DNA from: Flavobacterium branchiophilum NBRC 15030 = ATCC 35035
GTDB taxonomy: Bacteria > Bacteroidota > Bacteroidia > Flavobacteriales > Flavobacteriaceae
Length of the DNA: 40,317 nt
Reading direction: 5' to 3'
NCBI RefSeq assembly: GCF_002217205.1
Contig: NZ_MUGT01000094.1
Location: 1 to 40,317 of the forward strand
Shown here one piece after another: positions 1 through 6,968 of this stretch. The stretch's first letter is position 1. Each line of letters opens with the position of its first letter. The position numbers and the translations under genes were made by a program. The notes below the pieces were generated by a model. It worked only from the letters and a program-made list of their open reading frames with translations, was not told the DNA's origin and made no database searches.

Positions 1-74
1 TTATAAATACATTTGGTATAACGCTCATGGTATAAAAAAGGACCTGTTGCACGTTAAAAAATATCCTAAAAAGC

Positions 75-109
75 AAAAAACCGATAACAAATATTATCGG
101 TTTTTTTTT
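75..109. terminator. Bidirectional rho-independent terminator
   Basis: A 7-bp perfect stem (CCGATAA at 81-87 with TTATCGG at 94-100) is flanked by an A-run at 75-80 and a T-run at 101-109, so it can stop transcription from either side. It ends the minus-strand TonB/TPR operon and would also end any plus-strand gene entering from the left edge. Bases 1-74 hold no gene I can support. The longest plausible remnant is a plus frame stopping at 33-35. Confidence 0.8.
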
Positions 110-123
110 ATTTATCTAAAATA

Positions 124-1779
124 CTATTTCAATTGCTTCATTGAATCATTTGCATAAGTATTTGCTGGGTCGATTGCAATGGATTTTCCAAAAAATTCTT
201 TGGCTTTGGCTTTATCTGTATTGGCATAAAAAGCCCCAATATGGTTATAAGCCTCTACAACTTTTGTTTTTTGTTTGGTAACTTCTTCGGTTCCTTTTGC
301 CGACACCAAATCTAAATACGATTGATAATCTTTTGCCATGATATCGTCTTTTTCCATCAAGTCATTGATTCTGGCTTTAAATAAAAAGGCATCTTGTGTA
401 GTGGGCGACACTGAAATAACATTGGCAAATGCTGTATCGGCTTTTGTCAATTCGGCAACATTGGGTTTGGTTTTGTCATAACCATAATAAATGGCATAGC
501 CTAAATAAAAATTGTCCATCAAATAATTTTTTTCGTCTTTGTTTGATGCGGCCAATTCAAAAATGCTAGCAGCTTGTGCATAACTTTTTTGTTTAAACAA
601 CCCACTTCCTATTTCATTCAATTCTTCTGCAATTTTTGGATCTACTTCTAGTGCTTTTTTGATGCTCACCAATGCTTCGTCAAACTTTGCTTGGTCTGCT
701 ATTTTGTTATCTGTTCCTGTTGCTTTTTTCAATTTGGCAAGTCCTAAAAAATAGTAGTCTCTAGCAATTTTTTTGGTAGCTGGATTGGCAAGGTAATCTT
801 CTAATGATTTGATAGAGGTGTCAATATTACCATTTTGATATGCTGCATAACCCAAATAACGTAAAATTCTAGGATTTACTTTATCCAATTGTTTCATTTT
901 TTCGGCCTCAACTTCTAATGCTTTATAATCTTTTGCCAAAATTAAAAAATCTGCATGTCTCATTCTCGAGTTCAAAGAATAATCCGTCAATGACATGTAT
1001 TTTTCATACAATCCTAATGCTTTTTGAGTATATTCTTGATATTTTGCAGCTTCTTTGTTTCCCCATAAATAATAGGTTTCAGCTAATTCTCTATATACTG
1101 GGCCATAATTTGGATCTTGAGCCAATACATTGTTGTACTCTCTATCTGCTTCTGGAAAAGCTTTTGCTCCTTTCAACAAAACCCCCATTTGCATTTTGGC
1201 TCTCAACAAATTAGGATCTGTTGCCACTGCTGTTCTATATGCGGCATAAGAGTCGCTTTGATTTTTGTCTCCATAAAAAGCGTCTCCCAAGGCTAAATTT
1301 ACTTGAGCATCTTGATAATTGATTGCTTTTGCCCGATTCAAAATAGCAATTGCACTCTTATAATCTGGTTTTTCGGCATTCATATATGCTCTTGCTATAA
1401 AAACCATTTCTTGCGTATCTTTCTTACGAGCAGCATTGGTTGCTACACCAAAATTATTTTGTACCCCAACAGTATTGCCATTGTCTAAATCTATTTGACC
1501 TAGTCCAATGTTGTTGTAATGTTTAAAATCTTTGGCCTCTAATCCTTTTTGAAAATAAATTTTAGCCGAATCTTGTAAATTTTGATTCAAATAAATATTC
1601 CCCAACAAAAATGTAGCCTCTCCATTTGAAGGTTTGGTTTGAACATAGCTTTTCAATAAAGATTTTGCTTTTTCAAATTGTTCTGCATCGATAGCTCTTT
1701 TAGCTGGATCCAATTCTTGTGCTTGTCCATAAGTAGCTGTTGCTACACATGCTATGGTAAAAATTTTAAATTTGTTCAT
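124..1779 (-). CDS. Exported tetratricopeptide-repeat protein of the TonB cluster
   Basis: 551 aa. A short hydrophobic N-terminus (residues 1-20, ending near GQAQE) looks like a Sec signal peptide, so the protein is probably periplasmic. The rest is helical TPR-like repeats: A-x-x-L-G/A-x-x-Y patterns recur at roughly 20-55, 55-90, 190-240, 310-350, 365-420 and 505-545. The start lies 5 bp after the PstS-like gene stop, so the two are co-transcribed and perhaps translationally coupled. TPR proteins in this position downstream of ExbBD-TonB are, as I recall, common in Flavobacteriia, but no biochemical role is established. A scaffold or adaptor acting with the TonB system is inference. The gene ends just before the terminator at 75-109. 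Confidence 0.85.
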   Translation of the reverse strand: MNKFKIFTIACVATATYGQAQELDPAKRAIDAEQFEKAKSLLKSYVQTKPSNGEATFLLGNIYLNQNLQDSAKIYFQKGLEAKDFKHYNNIGLGQIDLDNGNTVGVQNNFGVATNAARKKDTQEMVFIARAYMNAEKPDYKSAIAILNRAKAINYQDAQVNLALGDAFYGDKNQSDSYAAYRTAVATDPNLLRAKMQMGVLLKGAKAFPEADREYNNVLAQDPNYGPVYRELAETYYLWGNKEAAKYQEYTQKALGLYEKYMSLTDYSLNSRMRHADFLILAKDYKALEVEAEKMKQLDKVNPRILRYLGYAAYQNGNIDTSIKSLEDYLANPATKKIARDYYFLGLAKLKKATGTDNKIADQAKFDEALVSIKKALEVDPKIAEELNEIGSGLFKQKSYAQAASIFELAASNKDEKNYLMDNFYLGYAIYYGYDKTKPNVAELTKADTAFANVISVSPTTQDAFLFKARINDLMEKDDIMAKDYQSYLDLVSAKGTEEVTKQKTKVVEAYNHIGAFYANTDKAKAKEFFGKSIAIDPANTYANDSMKQLK

Positions 1780-1784
1780 CGTAA

Positions 1785-2699
1785 TTATTCTTTTTTATCG
1801 TTGTTAATTGTTTTTCTGACAGAGATATTTCGAGTTGGGATTTTCCAAGGTAATAGGCCTGATTTTAATATGATACGTTGGCCACGTTCACCCGTCATAA
1901 ATGAAGCAAAACCCATACCAAGCCCCGAAAATCCTTGACAATTGATAATATACAAATCTCGTGCCAAAGGATAGGTATGCTCTGCAATATTATTTTGAGT
2001 TGGCAAATAATAGCCCGACGTTTTCAAACCCTTTACACTCAATACCCGTATATGCTCTTTATATTTTTCGATATTTGCGGTGGGTTCTACTAGCCAATTG
2101 ACGCCTACTACACCAATGATGCCGCTGTTTTCCGAAACATATTTAATAACTTCTTCGTTTGTTTTAAATGAAAACACACCTTTATCTGGGGTGCTTTGAA
2201 GTCCTGCTAATTCATTAAAATACCGCAATGAACTTGAATTTGGATTGTCAAAAACCAATCCTTTAATATTTTTTTTTGAAATGCCTTTCATAAAATCAAT
2301 AACATCTTGAAGTGCAATCAGGGTGTCGTTGTTATTTTTATTGCCTATTAATGCAATGGCATCTGTTGCAAATGGCGTTACTTTGGGTGTGATTTTTTTA
2401 TTGATAAAAACATTCGTTTCTAGTGGGGTTAATTTTCTAGTCAAAACAGCCACTTGCATGGTGTCTTTAAAAAAAGCCCGCAAAACTTCAGCTTCCGATT
2501 TTGGGACTAATGTAATTTTGGCATCATAATCACTTTCAAAAACCTGAACCTGATCTTCCACAATTGGCAAAATAGATTCGTCCACCAAAATAGACACTTT
2601 TCCTTTTAAAATTGTTTGCTCATCTTGCCCCTTTTGATTGCAAAAATACAAAAGACTCAAAACCAACAACGCTACAATTATTTTACTAAAGATTTTCAT
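1785..2699 (-). CDS. PstS-like substrate-binding lipoprotein
   Basis: 304 aa. Residues 1-20 are a lipoprotein signal ending in the lipobox LYFC (Cys20), so the mature protein is membrane-anchored. The remainder looks like a type II periplasmic binding fold of the PstS/PBP-like family: an S-E-A-E-V-L-R stretch near residue 68, an SSSLRYF motif near 158, and the GLGMGFASFMTGERGQ region near 265 that is typical of PstS C-termini. No PstABC permease or PhoU is present, so phosphate import by an ABC transporter is not supported here. Position between TonB/73-aa gene and the TPR gene suggests a role linked to TonB energisation, which is inference. A repeat element (2798-2986) separates it from the upstream genes, so it may have its own promoter. 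Confidence 0.75.
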   Translation of the reverse strand: MKIFSKIIVALLVLSLLYFCNQKGQDEQTILKGKVSILVDESILPIVEDQVQVFESDYDAKITLVPKSEAEVLRAFFKDTMQVAVLTRKLTPLETNVFINKKITPKVTPFATDAIALIGNKNNNDTLIALQDVIDFMKGISKKNIKGLVFDNPNSSSLRYFNELAGLQSTPDKGVFSFKTNEEVIKYVSENSGIIGVVGVNWLVEPTANIEKYKEHIRVLSVKGLKTSGYYLPTQNNIAEHTYPLARDLYIINCQGFSGLGMGFASFMTGERGQRIILKSGLLPWKIPTRNISVRKTINNDKKE

Positions 2700-2797
2700 T
2701 TTTTATATTTTATTAGGTTCATCTCAAATTGTATCGAAAAAACAAAGCATTATCCTTATGCTAAATTCCAAGTAAAACACCCCATAGATGTAGCACG

Positions 2798-2986
2798 TTT
2801 TGGGCGTTACCCACAAGGGGTCGGGCTTTCCGTTTCAAACAACGTTCGTTGAACTCCAAAAGAAGTGAAATATTGTGAAATAATCTTTTTTGATTATCAC
2901 ATTCAGAAACTATATTCTTGCAATACAACACCCCTTTTGGGGGCTGGGGGGCTTCTAAAGGATTCCCACTGCTATTCCTAAAGCAA
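2798..2986 (+). repeat. Dispersed intergenic repeat, long form, copy 1
   Basis: This 189-bp element is one of three related copies in the window; copy 2 (11142-11324) is inverted relative to it and copy 3 (27953-28048) is a short form. It begins with a G/C-rich block (TTTTGGGCGTT then AAGGGGTCGGGCTTTCCGTT) and ends with a block containing CACTGCTATTCCTAAAGC. The interior has small hairpins: CCCCTTTTGGGG near 2931-2943 and GTGAAATAATC with GATTATCAC near 2874-2900. It lies between the 73-aa gene and the PstS-like gene. A 79-residue open frame over it (2761-3000, minus) is an artefact, because the same sequence recurs in non-coding gaps. The rest of the 2700-3143 gap holds only the short frame described at 3013-3138. 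Confidence 0.8.
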
Positions 2987-3012
2987 AATGCTGCATGCAA
3001 TAGAATCTAGTC

Positions 3013-3138
3013 TTAGCCTACTTCCTTCAACTCTTGATCATGACTTTTGTCTTTCAACTTTTTTGATTCAGGTTTATATCCATAAATCCACCCTGTATCT
3101 GCTACTTTTCGACTTTCAGGTTTTGTTGCTGATTTCAA
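3013..3138 (-). other. Short open frame without ATG; possible gene remnant
   Basis: The minus strand has an open frame of 41 codons from a TTG at 3136-3138 to a TAA at 3013-3015. Its composition is protein-like and lysine-rich: KPESRKVADTGWIYGYKPES near the N-terminus, HDQELKEVG at the end. An AAGGA sequence lies about 10 bases upstream of the TTG, overlapping the end of the 73-aa gene. TTG starts are rare in this group, so it may equally be the 3' remnant of a lost gene or chance. I do not recognise it. Confidence 0.2.
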
Positions 3139-3143
3139 ATTGA

Positions 3144-3365
3144 TTAATCCTTAAAAAACCTAATTAATCTTGTAAACGCATAAACAATAAGTACGATTCC
3201 AAAAGCGGTTCTATAATTGGTTGGCATATTGATGGGAAGTGCTTTCCAAAAAATGACTACCAATCCTAAAATCAGATAGATTAAAAAAAACAAAATTCCT
3301 ATAACGAGAAGAAACCGCTCTTTTGGCGATTTCTTCCCTATAGTTTCAACTATTTTTGTAAACAT
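3144..3365 (-). CDS. Small two-helix membrane protein downstream of TonB
   Basis: 73 aa with two likely membrane helices, about residues 19-44 (LLVIGILFFLIYLILGLVVI core) and 52-68 (TAFGIVLIVYAFTRLI). The N-terminus is basic (KIVETIGKKSPKER) and the C-terminus is RFFKD. The start ATG overlaps the TonB stop codon by one base (TAATG), a classical translational-coupling arrangement that supports it as a real gene made together with TonB. I do not recognise a named family. Small membrane proteins in this position may assist the ExbBD-TonB complex, but that is a guess from context alone. Confidence 0.7.
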   Translation of the reverse strand: MFTKIVETIGKKSPKERFLLVIGILFFLIYLILGLVVIFWKALPINMPTNYRTAFGIVLIVYAFTRLIRFFKD

Positions 3366-4165
3366 TATTCTGGTGCTTGAATACTAATTGGCAATTGGTA
3401 AGTACATCTTACTTTTTTACCGTTTTGTTCTCCTGGTGCCCATTTTGGACATTTTTTCAACACTCTAATAGCCTCGGCTCCTGTTCCAAATCCAATGTCT
3501 CTCAACACTTTAATGTCTGTTAAAGAACCATCTTTTTCAACAACAAAAGACACATACACTTTTCCTTTTAGTCCTTCTTCATCAGGAACTTGAAAGTTAT
3601 TACCAACAAACTTATAGAATTTTTCAATTCCTCCAGGGAAATCAGGTTTTACCTCGATACCTGCAGAGTTGTACAAAATTTCTGGTTCTGCTTCTACTAC
3701 TTTAGTATCTCCGTTTCCTGGAGCTTCAATAGTAATTGGAGCATCTGGATCACCTTTGATTGTTTCGGCACCTGTTTGTTTGTTTTTGATTTCCTCTATT
3801 TTTGGAGGATTTTCAGTTACCTCTTCTGCTTTGGCCACTTCTGGTTTCACAAATTTTACTTGATCCTGAACTGGTGGTGGCGGTGGCGGTGGTGGTGGCA
3901 AAGCCTCTTTTGGTTTTTCTTTTGGCGGTAATTTTACCGTAGTAATTTTTTGGTCGATGGTATCGTCTTCTTTAGCCAATCCATCAAACAAATCGCCCAA
4001 AAGTCCAGGAGCTGCCACTGCAAAACTGAACAAAGCCGCACCACACAACAACGCAATGGCTGTTGTTTTTGGGCTTTTGGTACGCAAGTCATAAGCACCG
4101 TAACTTTTGTTACGACCCTCAAAAACTACATCGAGCCATTGTTTTTTAAATAAATCTAATTTCAT
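3365..4165 (-). CDS. tonB: TonB-family energy transducer
   Basis: 266 aa. It carries proton-motive energy from ExbB/ExbD in the inner membrane to outer-membrane TonB-dependent receptors. The layout is canonical: a cytoplasmic N-terminus with the Bacteroidetes-type NKSYGAYDLR motif (19-28), one membrane helix at about 34-57, a periplasmic linker with a nine-proline run (90-98) followed by KPE/EE-rich sequence, and a TonB C-terminal domain from about 175 to 266 (PDFPGGIEKFYKFV, then GKVYVSFVVEKDGSLTD). It is fourth in the exbB-exbD-exbD-tonB operon and overlaps the next gene by one base. The SusC receptor at 36381-39350 is a plausible client, although a genome of this type normally has many receptors. 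Confidence 0.93.
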   Translation of the reverse strand: MKLDLFKKQWLDVVFEGRNKSYGAYDLRTKSPKTTAIALLCGAALFSFAVAAPGLLGDLFDGLAKEDDTIDQKITTVKLPPKEKPKEALPPPPPPPPPVQDQVKFVKPEVAKAEEVTENPPKIEEIKNKQTGAETIKGDPDAPITIEAPGNGDTKVVEAEPEILYNSAGIEVKPDFPGGIEKFYKFVGNNFQVPDEEGLKGKVYVSFVVEKDGSLTDIKVLRDIGFGTGAEAIRVLKKCPKWAPGEQNGKKVRCTYQLPISIQAPE

Positions 4166-4241
4166 ATCTATTTTATTTTTTTAGCCCATCAAAATTTAAT
4201 TTACAAAAAATTTGGATGGACTAAAGATTCATAAACCCTGT

Positions 4242-4799
4242 TTATTTACCTTCTAATACTTTTGTTTCTTCTGGTGTAAATTCATCAACAATGGCATACG
4301 TTTCCACTTTGTTAATAGCCATTTCATCTAAAATATCAACTAAATTTCTATACGTTGATTTTTTTCCAGGCTTGATGATGACAATGATTCCCTCTGTTGG
4401 TTTTCCTTTTGCAGTAGAATAATCCAAAACTACTTTTTTTCTTTCGATAATTGCTTTTCGGATGCCTTCTTTGCCATATACCACATCTTTTGGTCCTGCC
4501 AATGGTTTGTCCACAAAGCCCATATACCATTTCAACTTGCCGTTTTCGCCCAACATGATGGTCATTGTACGGTTTTCATCTACTAAAGTTTTCTTTTCCT
4601 TTATTTCAGGCTTGTCATTTTTATCAGGCAAAGCCAAATCCATAGATTGCGGTTTAGACAACGAAGTAGTAAGCATAAAGAAGGTAATCAAAAGGAAAGC
4701 CAAATCTACCATTGCCGTTAAATCGACTTTGGAGTTTGATTTTTTACTCCTTACTTTGCCACCTTTGCCACTGTCGTCGCCAGTATTTAATTCAGCCAT
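4242..4799 (-). CDS. exbD: ExbD-family biopolymer transport protein (second ExbD)
   Basis: 185 aa. A charged cytoplasmic N-terminus (KGGKVRSKKSNSKVD) leads into the ExbD/TolR signature DLTAMVDLAFLLITFFMLTTSL (about residues 26-47), whose Asp within the membrane helix is the proton-carrying residue of the family. The periplasmic domain follows (about 50-185) and contains the typical late segment YRNLVDILDEMAINKVETYAIVD. It works with ExbB to use the proton gradient to drive TonB. It sits 19 bp downstream of the other exbD, and two consecutive, different ExbDs are usual in Flavobacteriia. The two copies differ strongly outside the membrane helix, so they are probably distinct subunits. Confidence 0.92.
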   Translation of the reverse strand: MAELNTGDDSGKGGKVRSKKSNSKVDLTAMVDLAFLLITFFMLTTSLSKPQSMDLALPDKNDKPEIKEKKTLVDENRTMTIMLGENGKLKWYMGFVDKPLAGPKDVVYGKEGIRKAIIERKKVVLDYSTAKGKPTEGIIVIIKPGKKSTYRNLVDILDEMAINKVETYAIVDEFTPEETKVLEGK

Positions 4800-4818
4800 T
4801 TTAGTCTCTTTTTTTTAA

Positions 4819-5433
4819 TTAAAAATCTTTTCCTCTTAAACCTGTTACTAGATTAAAGTTGTTGATGTTTTGGTCTTGCAAAATATCCATAATTTTTTTT
4901 ACTTGTGGATATTCTTGTTTGGCATCGCCTTTAATGGCTACTGCCAATGGTTTGTCATCAAGCTCTTTAGTAGCAACACGTGCATTATAAATCCATTCTT
5001 TCAACTGGTTATTAGTTGAATCTTTTGGGATACCTGGCTGTACACCTTCTTTATTTCTATCGGAGTTTTTCATTGCTAAAAGACTTTTCAATCCTTCAAC
5101 AGGTGTTCCAAAAGTTTCAATCAAAGAAAATTGTTTGTATTCTTCTGGAGTAAAAGTAACTCCATATTTTTCAGCCATCAATTCTAATGTACGCTTTCTA
5201 ACTTCACGTCCTGTAACTCCAAAAAATACTTTTCCTTTTCCAACGGTAAGTGTTGCCAAATCGTTTTCTGGCAATTTAGTTTGAACCGTAGAAGATGGAG
5301 CATCAACAGTAAGTGCCTCTTGTTGTTTGGCAGTTGCTGTAAGGATAAAGAACGTAAGCAAAAGGAAAGCCACATCACACATTGCAGTCATATCAATAGA
5401 TGCTGCTTTTTTGGACATTTTTACTTTAGCCAT
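4819..5433 (-). CDS. exbD: ExbD-family biopolymer transport protein (first ExbD)
   Basis: 204 aa. The N-terminus KVKMSKKAASIDMTAMCDVAFLLLTFFIL (2-30) contains the ExbD/TolR membrane helix with its conserved Asp (D18 in MCDVAF). The periplasmic domain is longer than in the neighbouring ExbD, with an insert around residues 75-130 (RTLELMAEKYGVTFTPEEYKQF and onward) before the closing YPQVKKIMDILQDQNINNFNLVTGL element of the fold. It lies between exbB (66 bp upstream) and the second exbD (19 bp downstream). As a proton-channel partner of ExbB it energises TonB. Whether the two ExbDs form a hetero-oligomer or serve alternative complexes cannot be seen from sequence. Confidence 0.92.
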   Translation of the reverse strand: MAKVKMSKKAASIDMTAMCDVAFLLLTFFILTATAKQQEALTVDAPSSTVQTKLPENDLATLTVGKGKVFFGVTGREVRKRTLELMAEKYGVTFTPEEYKQFSLIETFGTPVEGLKSLLAMKNSDRNKEGVQPGIPKDSTNNQLKEWIYNARVATKELDDKPLAVAIKGDAKQEYPQVKKIMDILQDQNINNFNLVTGLRGKDF

Positions 5434-5499
5434 TAATTTTGTGTTTTAAAATTTTTGATTTATCGAAACGTTATTTTCGATAAATCAAAAAAATTAGTA

Positions 5500-6312
5500 T
5501 TATTTTTTAGAAATTCTTCTGTAAGTATTTACGATAGTTGCACCAGCTTCGTCGATTGAATATGTTAAAGTATCAATTTTTGAAGTAAACAAGTTGTACA
5601 TAATAATAGCCAAAGCAGATGTAGAGATACCTGTTGCAGTATTGATCAAGGCTTCAGAAATACCGTTTGCCAACATCGCTTGGTCTGGTGTTCCAGAAGA
5701 AGCCAAAGCACCAAACGCTTTAATCATCCCTGTTACTGTTCCAAGTAATCCTGCAAGTGTTCCTAAAGATACTAATGTAGAAAGAATAGTCATGTGTTTT
5801 TCTAACATTGGCATTTCTAAAGATGTAGCTTCTTCAATTTCTTTGTGTATTGTTTCAGCAGCAGCTTCGCTATCCAAACCTTCTTTTCTCACTTCTTGGT
5901 ATTTTACTAAGGCAGATTTGATTGCATTGGCAACAGAACCTTTTTGTTTGTCGCAAGTGCTGATAGCTGTTTCGATATCGCCACTTGTAATGTTTCCTTG
6001 AACTGTTTTCATGAATTTGTCAATGCTTCCTGTTCCAGCAGCTTTAGTAATAACCATGAAACGCTCAATTGAAAAAGTAATTACCATTAAAAGACATCCT
6101 AAAAGTACTGGTACGATAGGCCCTCCTTTGTAAACCATTGCTAAATAGTTTCCTGGTAGTGGGTGTCCTGTGTTTACTCCTCCTTCAAAGTTTGAACCAT
6201 TACCCATAATGAATTGCCATACAAGCCATCCTACAAAAATACATCCTAAAATGATTAAACCTGTAACCATTCCTCCTCCGTTTGAACCGTTTTCTTTTTT
6301 AACGTTTGCCAT
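5500..6312 (-). CDS. exbB: ExbB/TolQ/MotA-family proton channel protein
   Basis: 270 aa. Four hydrophobic segments are visible, at about 16-37, 62-84, 175-200 and 220-243. The first is an extra N-terminal helix relative to E. coli ExbB. The conserved MotA/TolQ/ExbB core TILSTLVSLGTLAGLLGTVTGMIKAF is at about 172-200, followed by GISEALINTATGISTSALAIIMYN. It forms the inner-membrane pentameric channel that, with ExbD, powers TonB. It is the first gene of the operon and is preceded by a long AT-rich region with a TAAATTTG -7-like box 68-75 bases upstream. ExbB, rather than MotA or TolQ, follows from the adjoining exbD and tonB genes. Confidence 0.94.
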   Translation of the reverse strand: MANVKKENGSNGGGMVTGLIILGCIFVGWLVWQFIMGNGSNFEGGVNTGHPLPGNYLAMVYKGGPIVPVLLGCLLMVITFSIERFMVITKAAGTGSIDKFMKTVQGNITSGDIETAISTCDKQKGSVANAIKSALVKYQEVRKEGLDSEAAAETIHKEIEEATSLEMPMLEKHMTILSTLVSLGTLAGLLGTVTGMIKAFGALASSGTPDQAMLANGISEALINTATGISTSALAIIMYNLFTSKIDTLTYSIDEAGATIVNTYRRISKK

Positions 6313-6379
6313 CTTTTTTAAATTTTAAATAGTTTTAAATAATTTTTATTAGTTTTAGTTGTTATTAAACTTGTTAGGA

Positions 6380-6387
6380 CAAATTTA
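6380..6387 (-). promoter_or_regulatory. Candidate -7 box for the exbB operon
   Basis: The minus strand reads TAAATTTG, an exact match to the Bacteroidetes -7 consensus TAnnTTTG, 68-75 bases upstream of the exbB start. I see no clear TTG at the -33 position. Because such octamers occur by chance in AT-rich DNA, this is a candidate only. Confidence 0.35.
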
Positions 6388-6904
6388 ATTTTTTAGTTGA
6401 AATAAAAAAACTTTTTTTGATTTAATTACTGAAAATCTATTGTTTTAACGAAAAATCTGTTTTTTTATTGTTAATTTTTATTGAAATTATATTTATTAAA
6501 TCAAACGTTTTCGATAATTTGATAAAGATTTTGTATAATAACGCAAAAAAAATGAAAATAATATAATTTTATTGCTTTTTATAAATTTTTTGTTTTTTTT
6601 TGAAACAATCGTTGATTTTTATTGTTTTTGAACACTACAAAGGGTGCGATTTTTTAAAAGGGTAGTCATTTTCTGTTTAAAAAAAACATCAAAAAGCGAG
6701 GTTTTGACTTTTGATCGAAAAAACACATTCAAATATATTTTTTTTATTCTAGTTTTTTATTTCATCTATTGGGAATTTGTTTTTTTATTTTATTTGATTT
6801 ACGTTCTAAAAACAAAGGGGTTTTTCATACAACTTTAACCGTTTGAATTGCTTATTTGTTCATCAATTTAACAAATTCTTCGTTTTATTTTTAGCAAAAA
6901 GAAA

Positions 6905-6947
6905 TAAAAAAAACGACAGCTATGAAATTATTCATAGTGTCGTTTTT
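6905..6947. terminator. Terminator downstream of the ALDH7-like gene
   Basis: The stem pairs AAACGACA (6911-6918) with TGTCGTTT (6938-6945) and CTATGAA (6920-6926) with TTCATAG (6931-6937). G6919 is bulged and the loop is 4 bases. An A-run at 6906-6913 gives a U-tract in the minus-strand transcript, right after the stop of the dehydrogenase gene. Confidence 0.8.
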
Positions 6948-6968
6948 ACATAATGACTTTATATTTGT

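Larger units (their letters stand above)
6313..6968. other. AT-rich intergenic region upstream of exbB
   Basis: This 656-bp gap is very AT-rich with many T-runs. It contains the candidate exbB promoter (6380-6387) and the terminator of the ALDH gene (6905-6947). A 64-codon plus frame (6644-6838, GTG start) is mostly Phe/Ile/Tyr/Leu, as expected from AT-rich DNA, and I do not call it. At 6501-6514 the sequence TCAAACGTTTTCGA resembles half of the operator at 39466, but it lacks the paired arm. Confidence 0.6.

Noticed and set aside
1..74. 3' end of a plus-strand gene at the left edge
   Set aside because: Only about ten codons to a stop at 33-35 are visible and nothing in them is recognisable, so no feature is called.
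1785..2699. Phosphate transport operon
   Set aside because: Only a PstS-like binding protein is present; no permease, ATPase or PhoU gene lies nearby and the neighbours are TonB-system genes.
2761..3000. 79-codon minus-strand frame
   Set aside because: It lies over the dispersed repeat; copy 2 of the same repeat does not keep the frame and sits in a non-coding gap.
6501..6514. TCAAACGTTTTCGA as another LacI-like operator
   Set aside because: It shares 13 bases with the susC site when extended to the T at 6515, but the left half-site is broken and the paired ATCGTTTTCG arm is missing. Its location about 190 bp before exbB does not fit the sugar regulon.
6644..6838. 64-codon plus-strand frame upstream of exbB
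   Set aside because: GTG start, no convincing ribosome-binding site, and a Phe/Ile/Tyr/Leu-rich product expected from AT-rich DNA.
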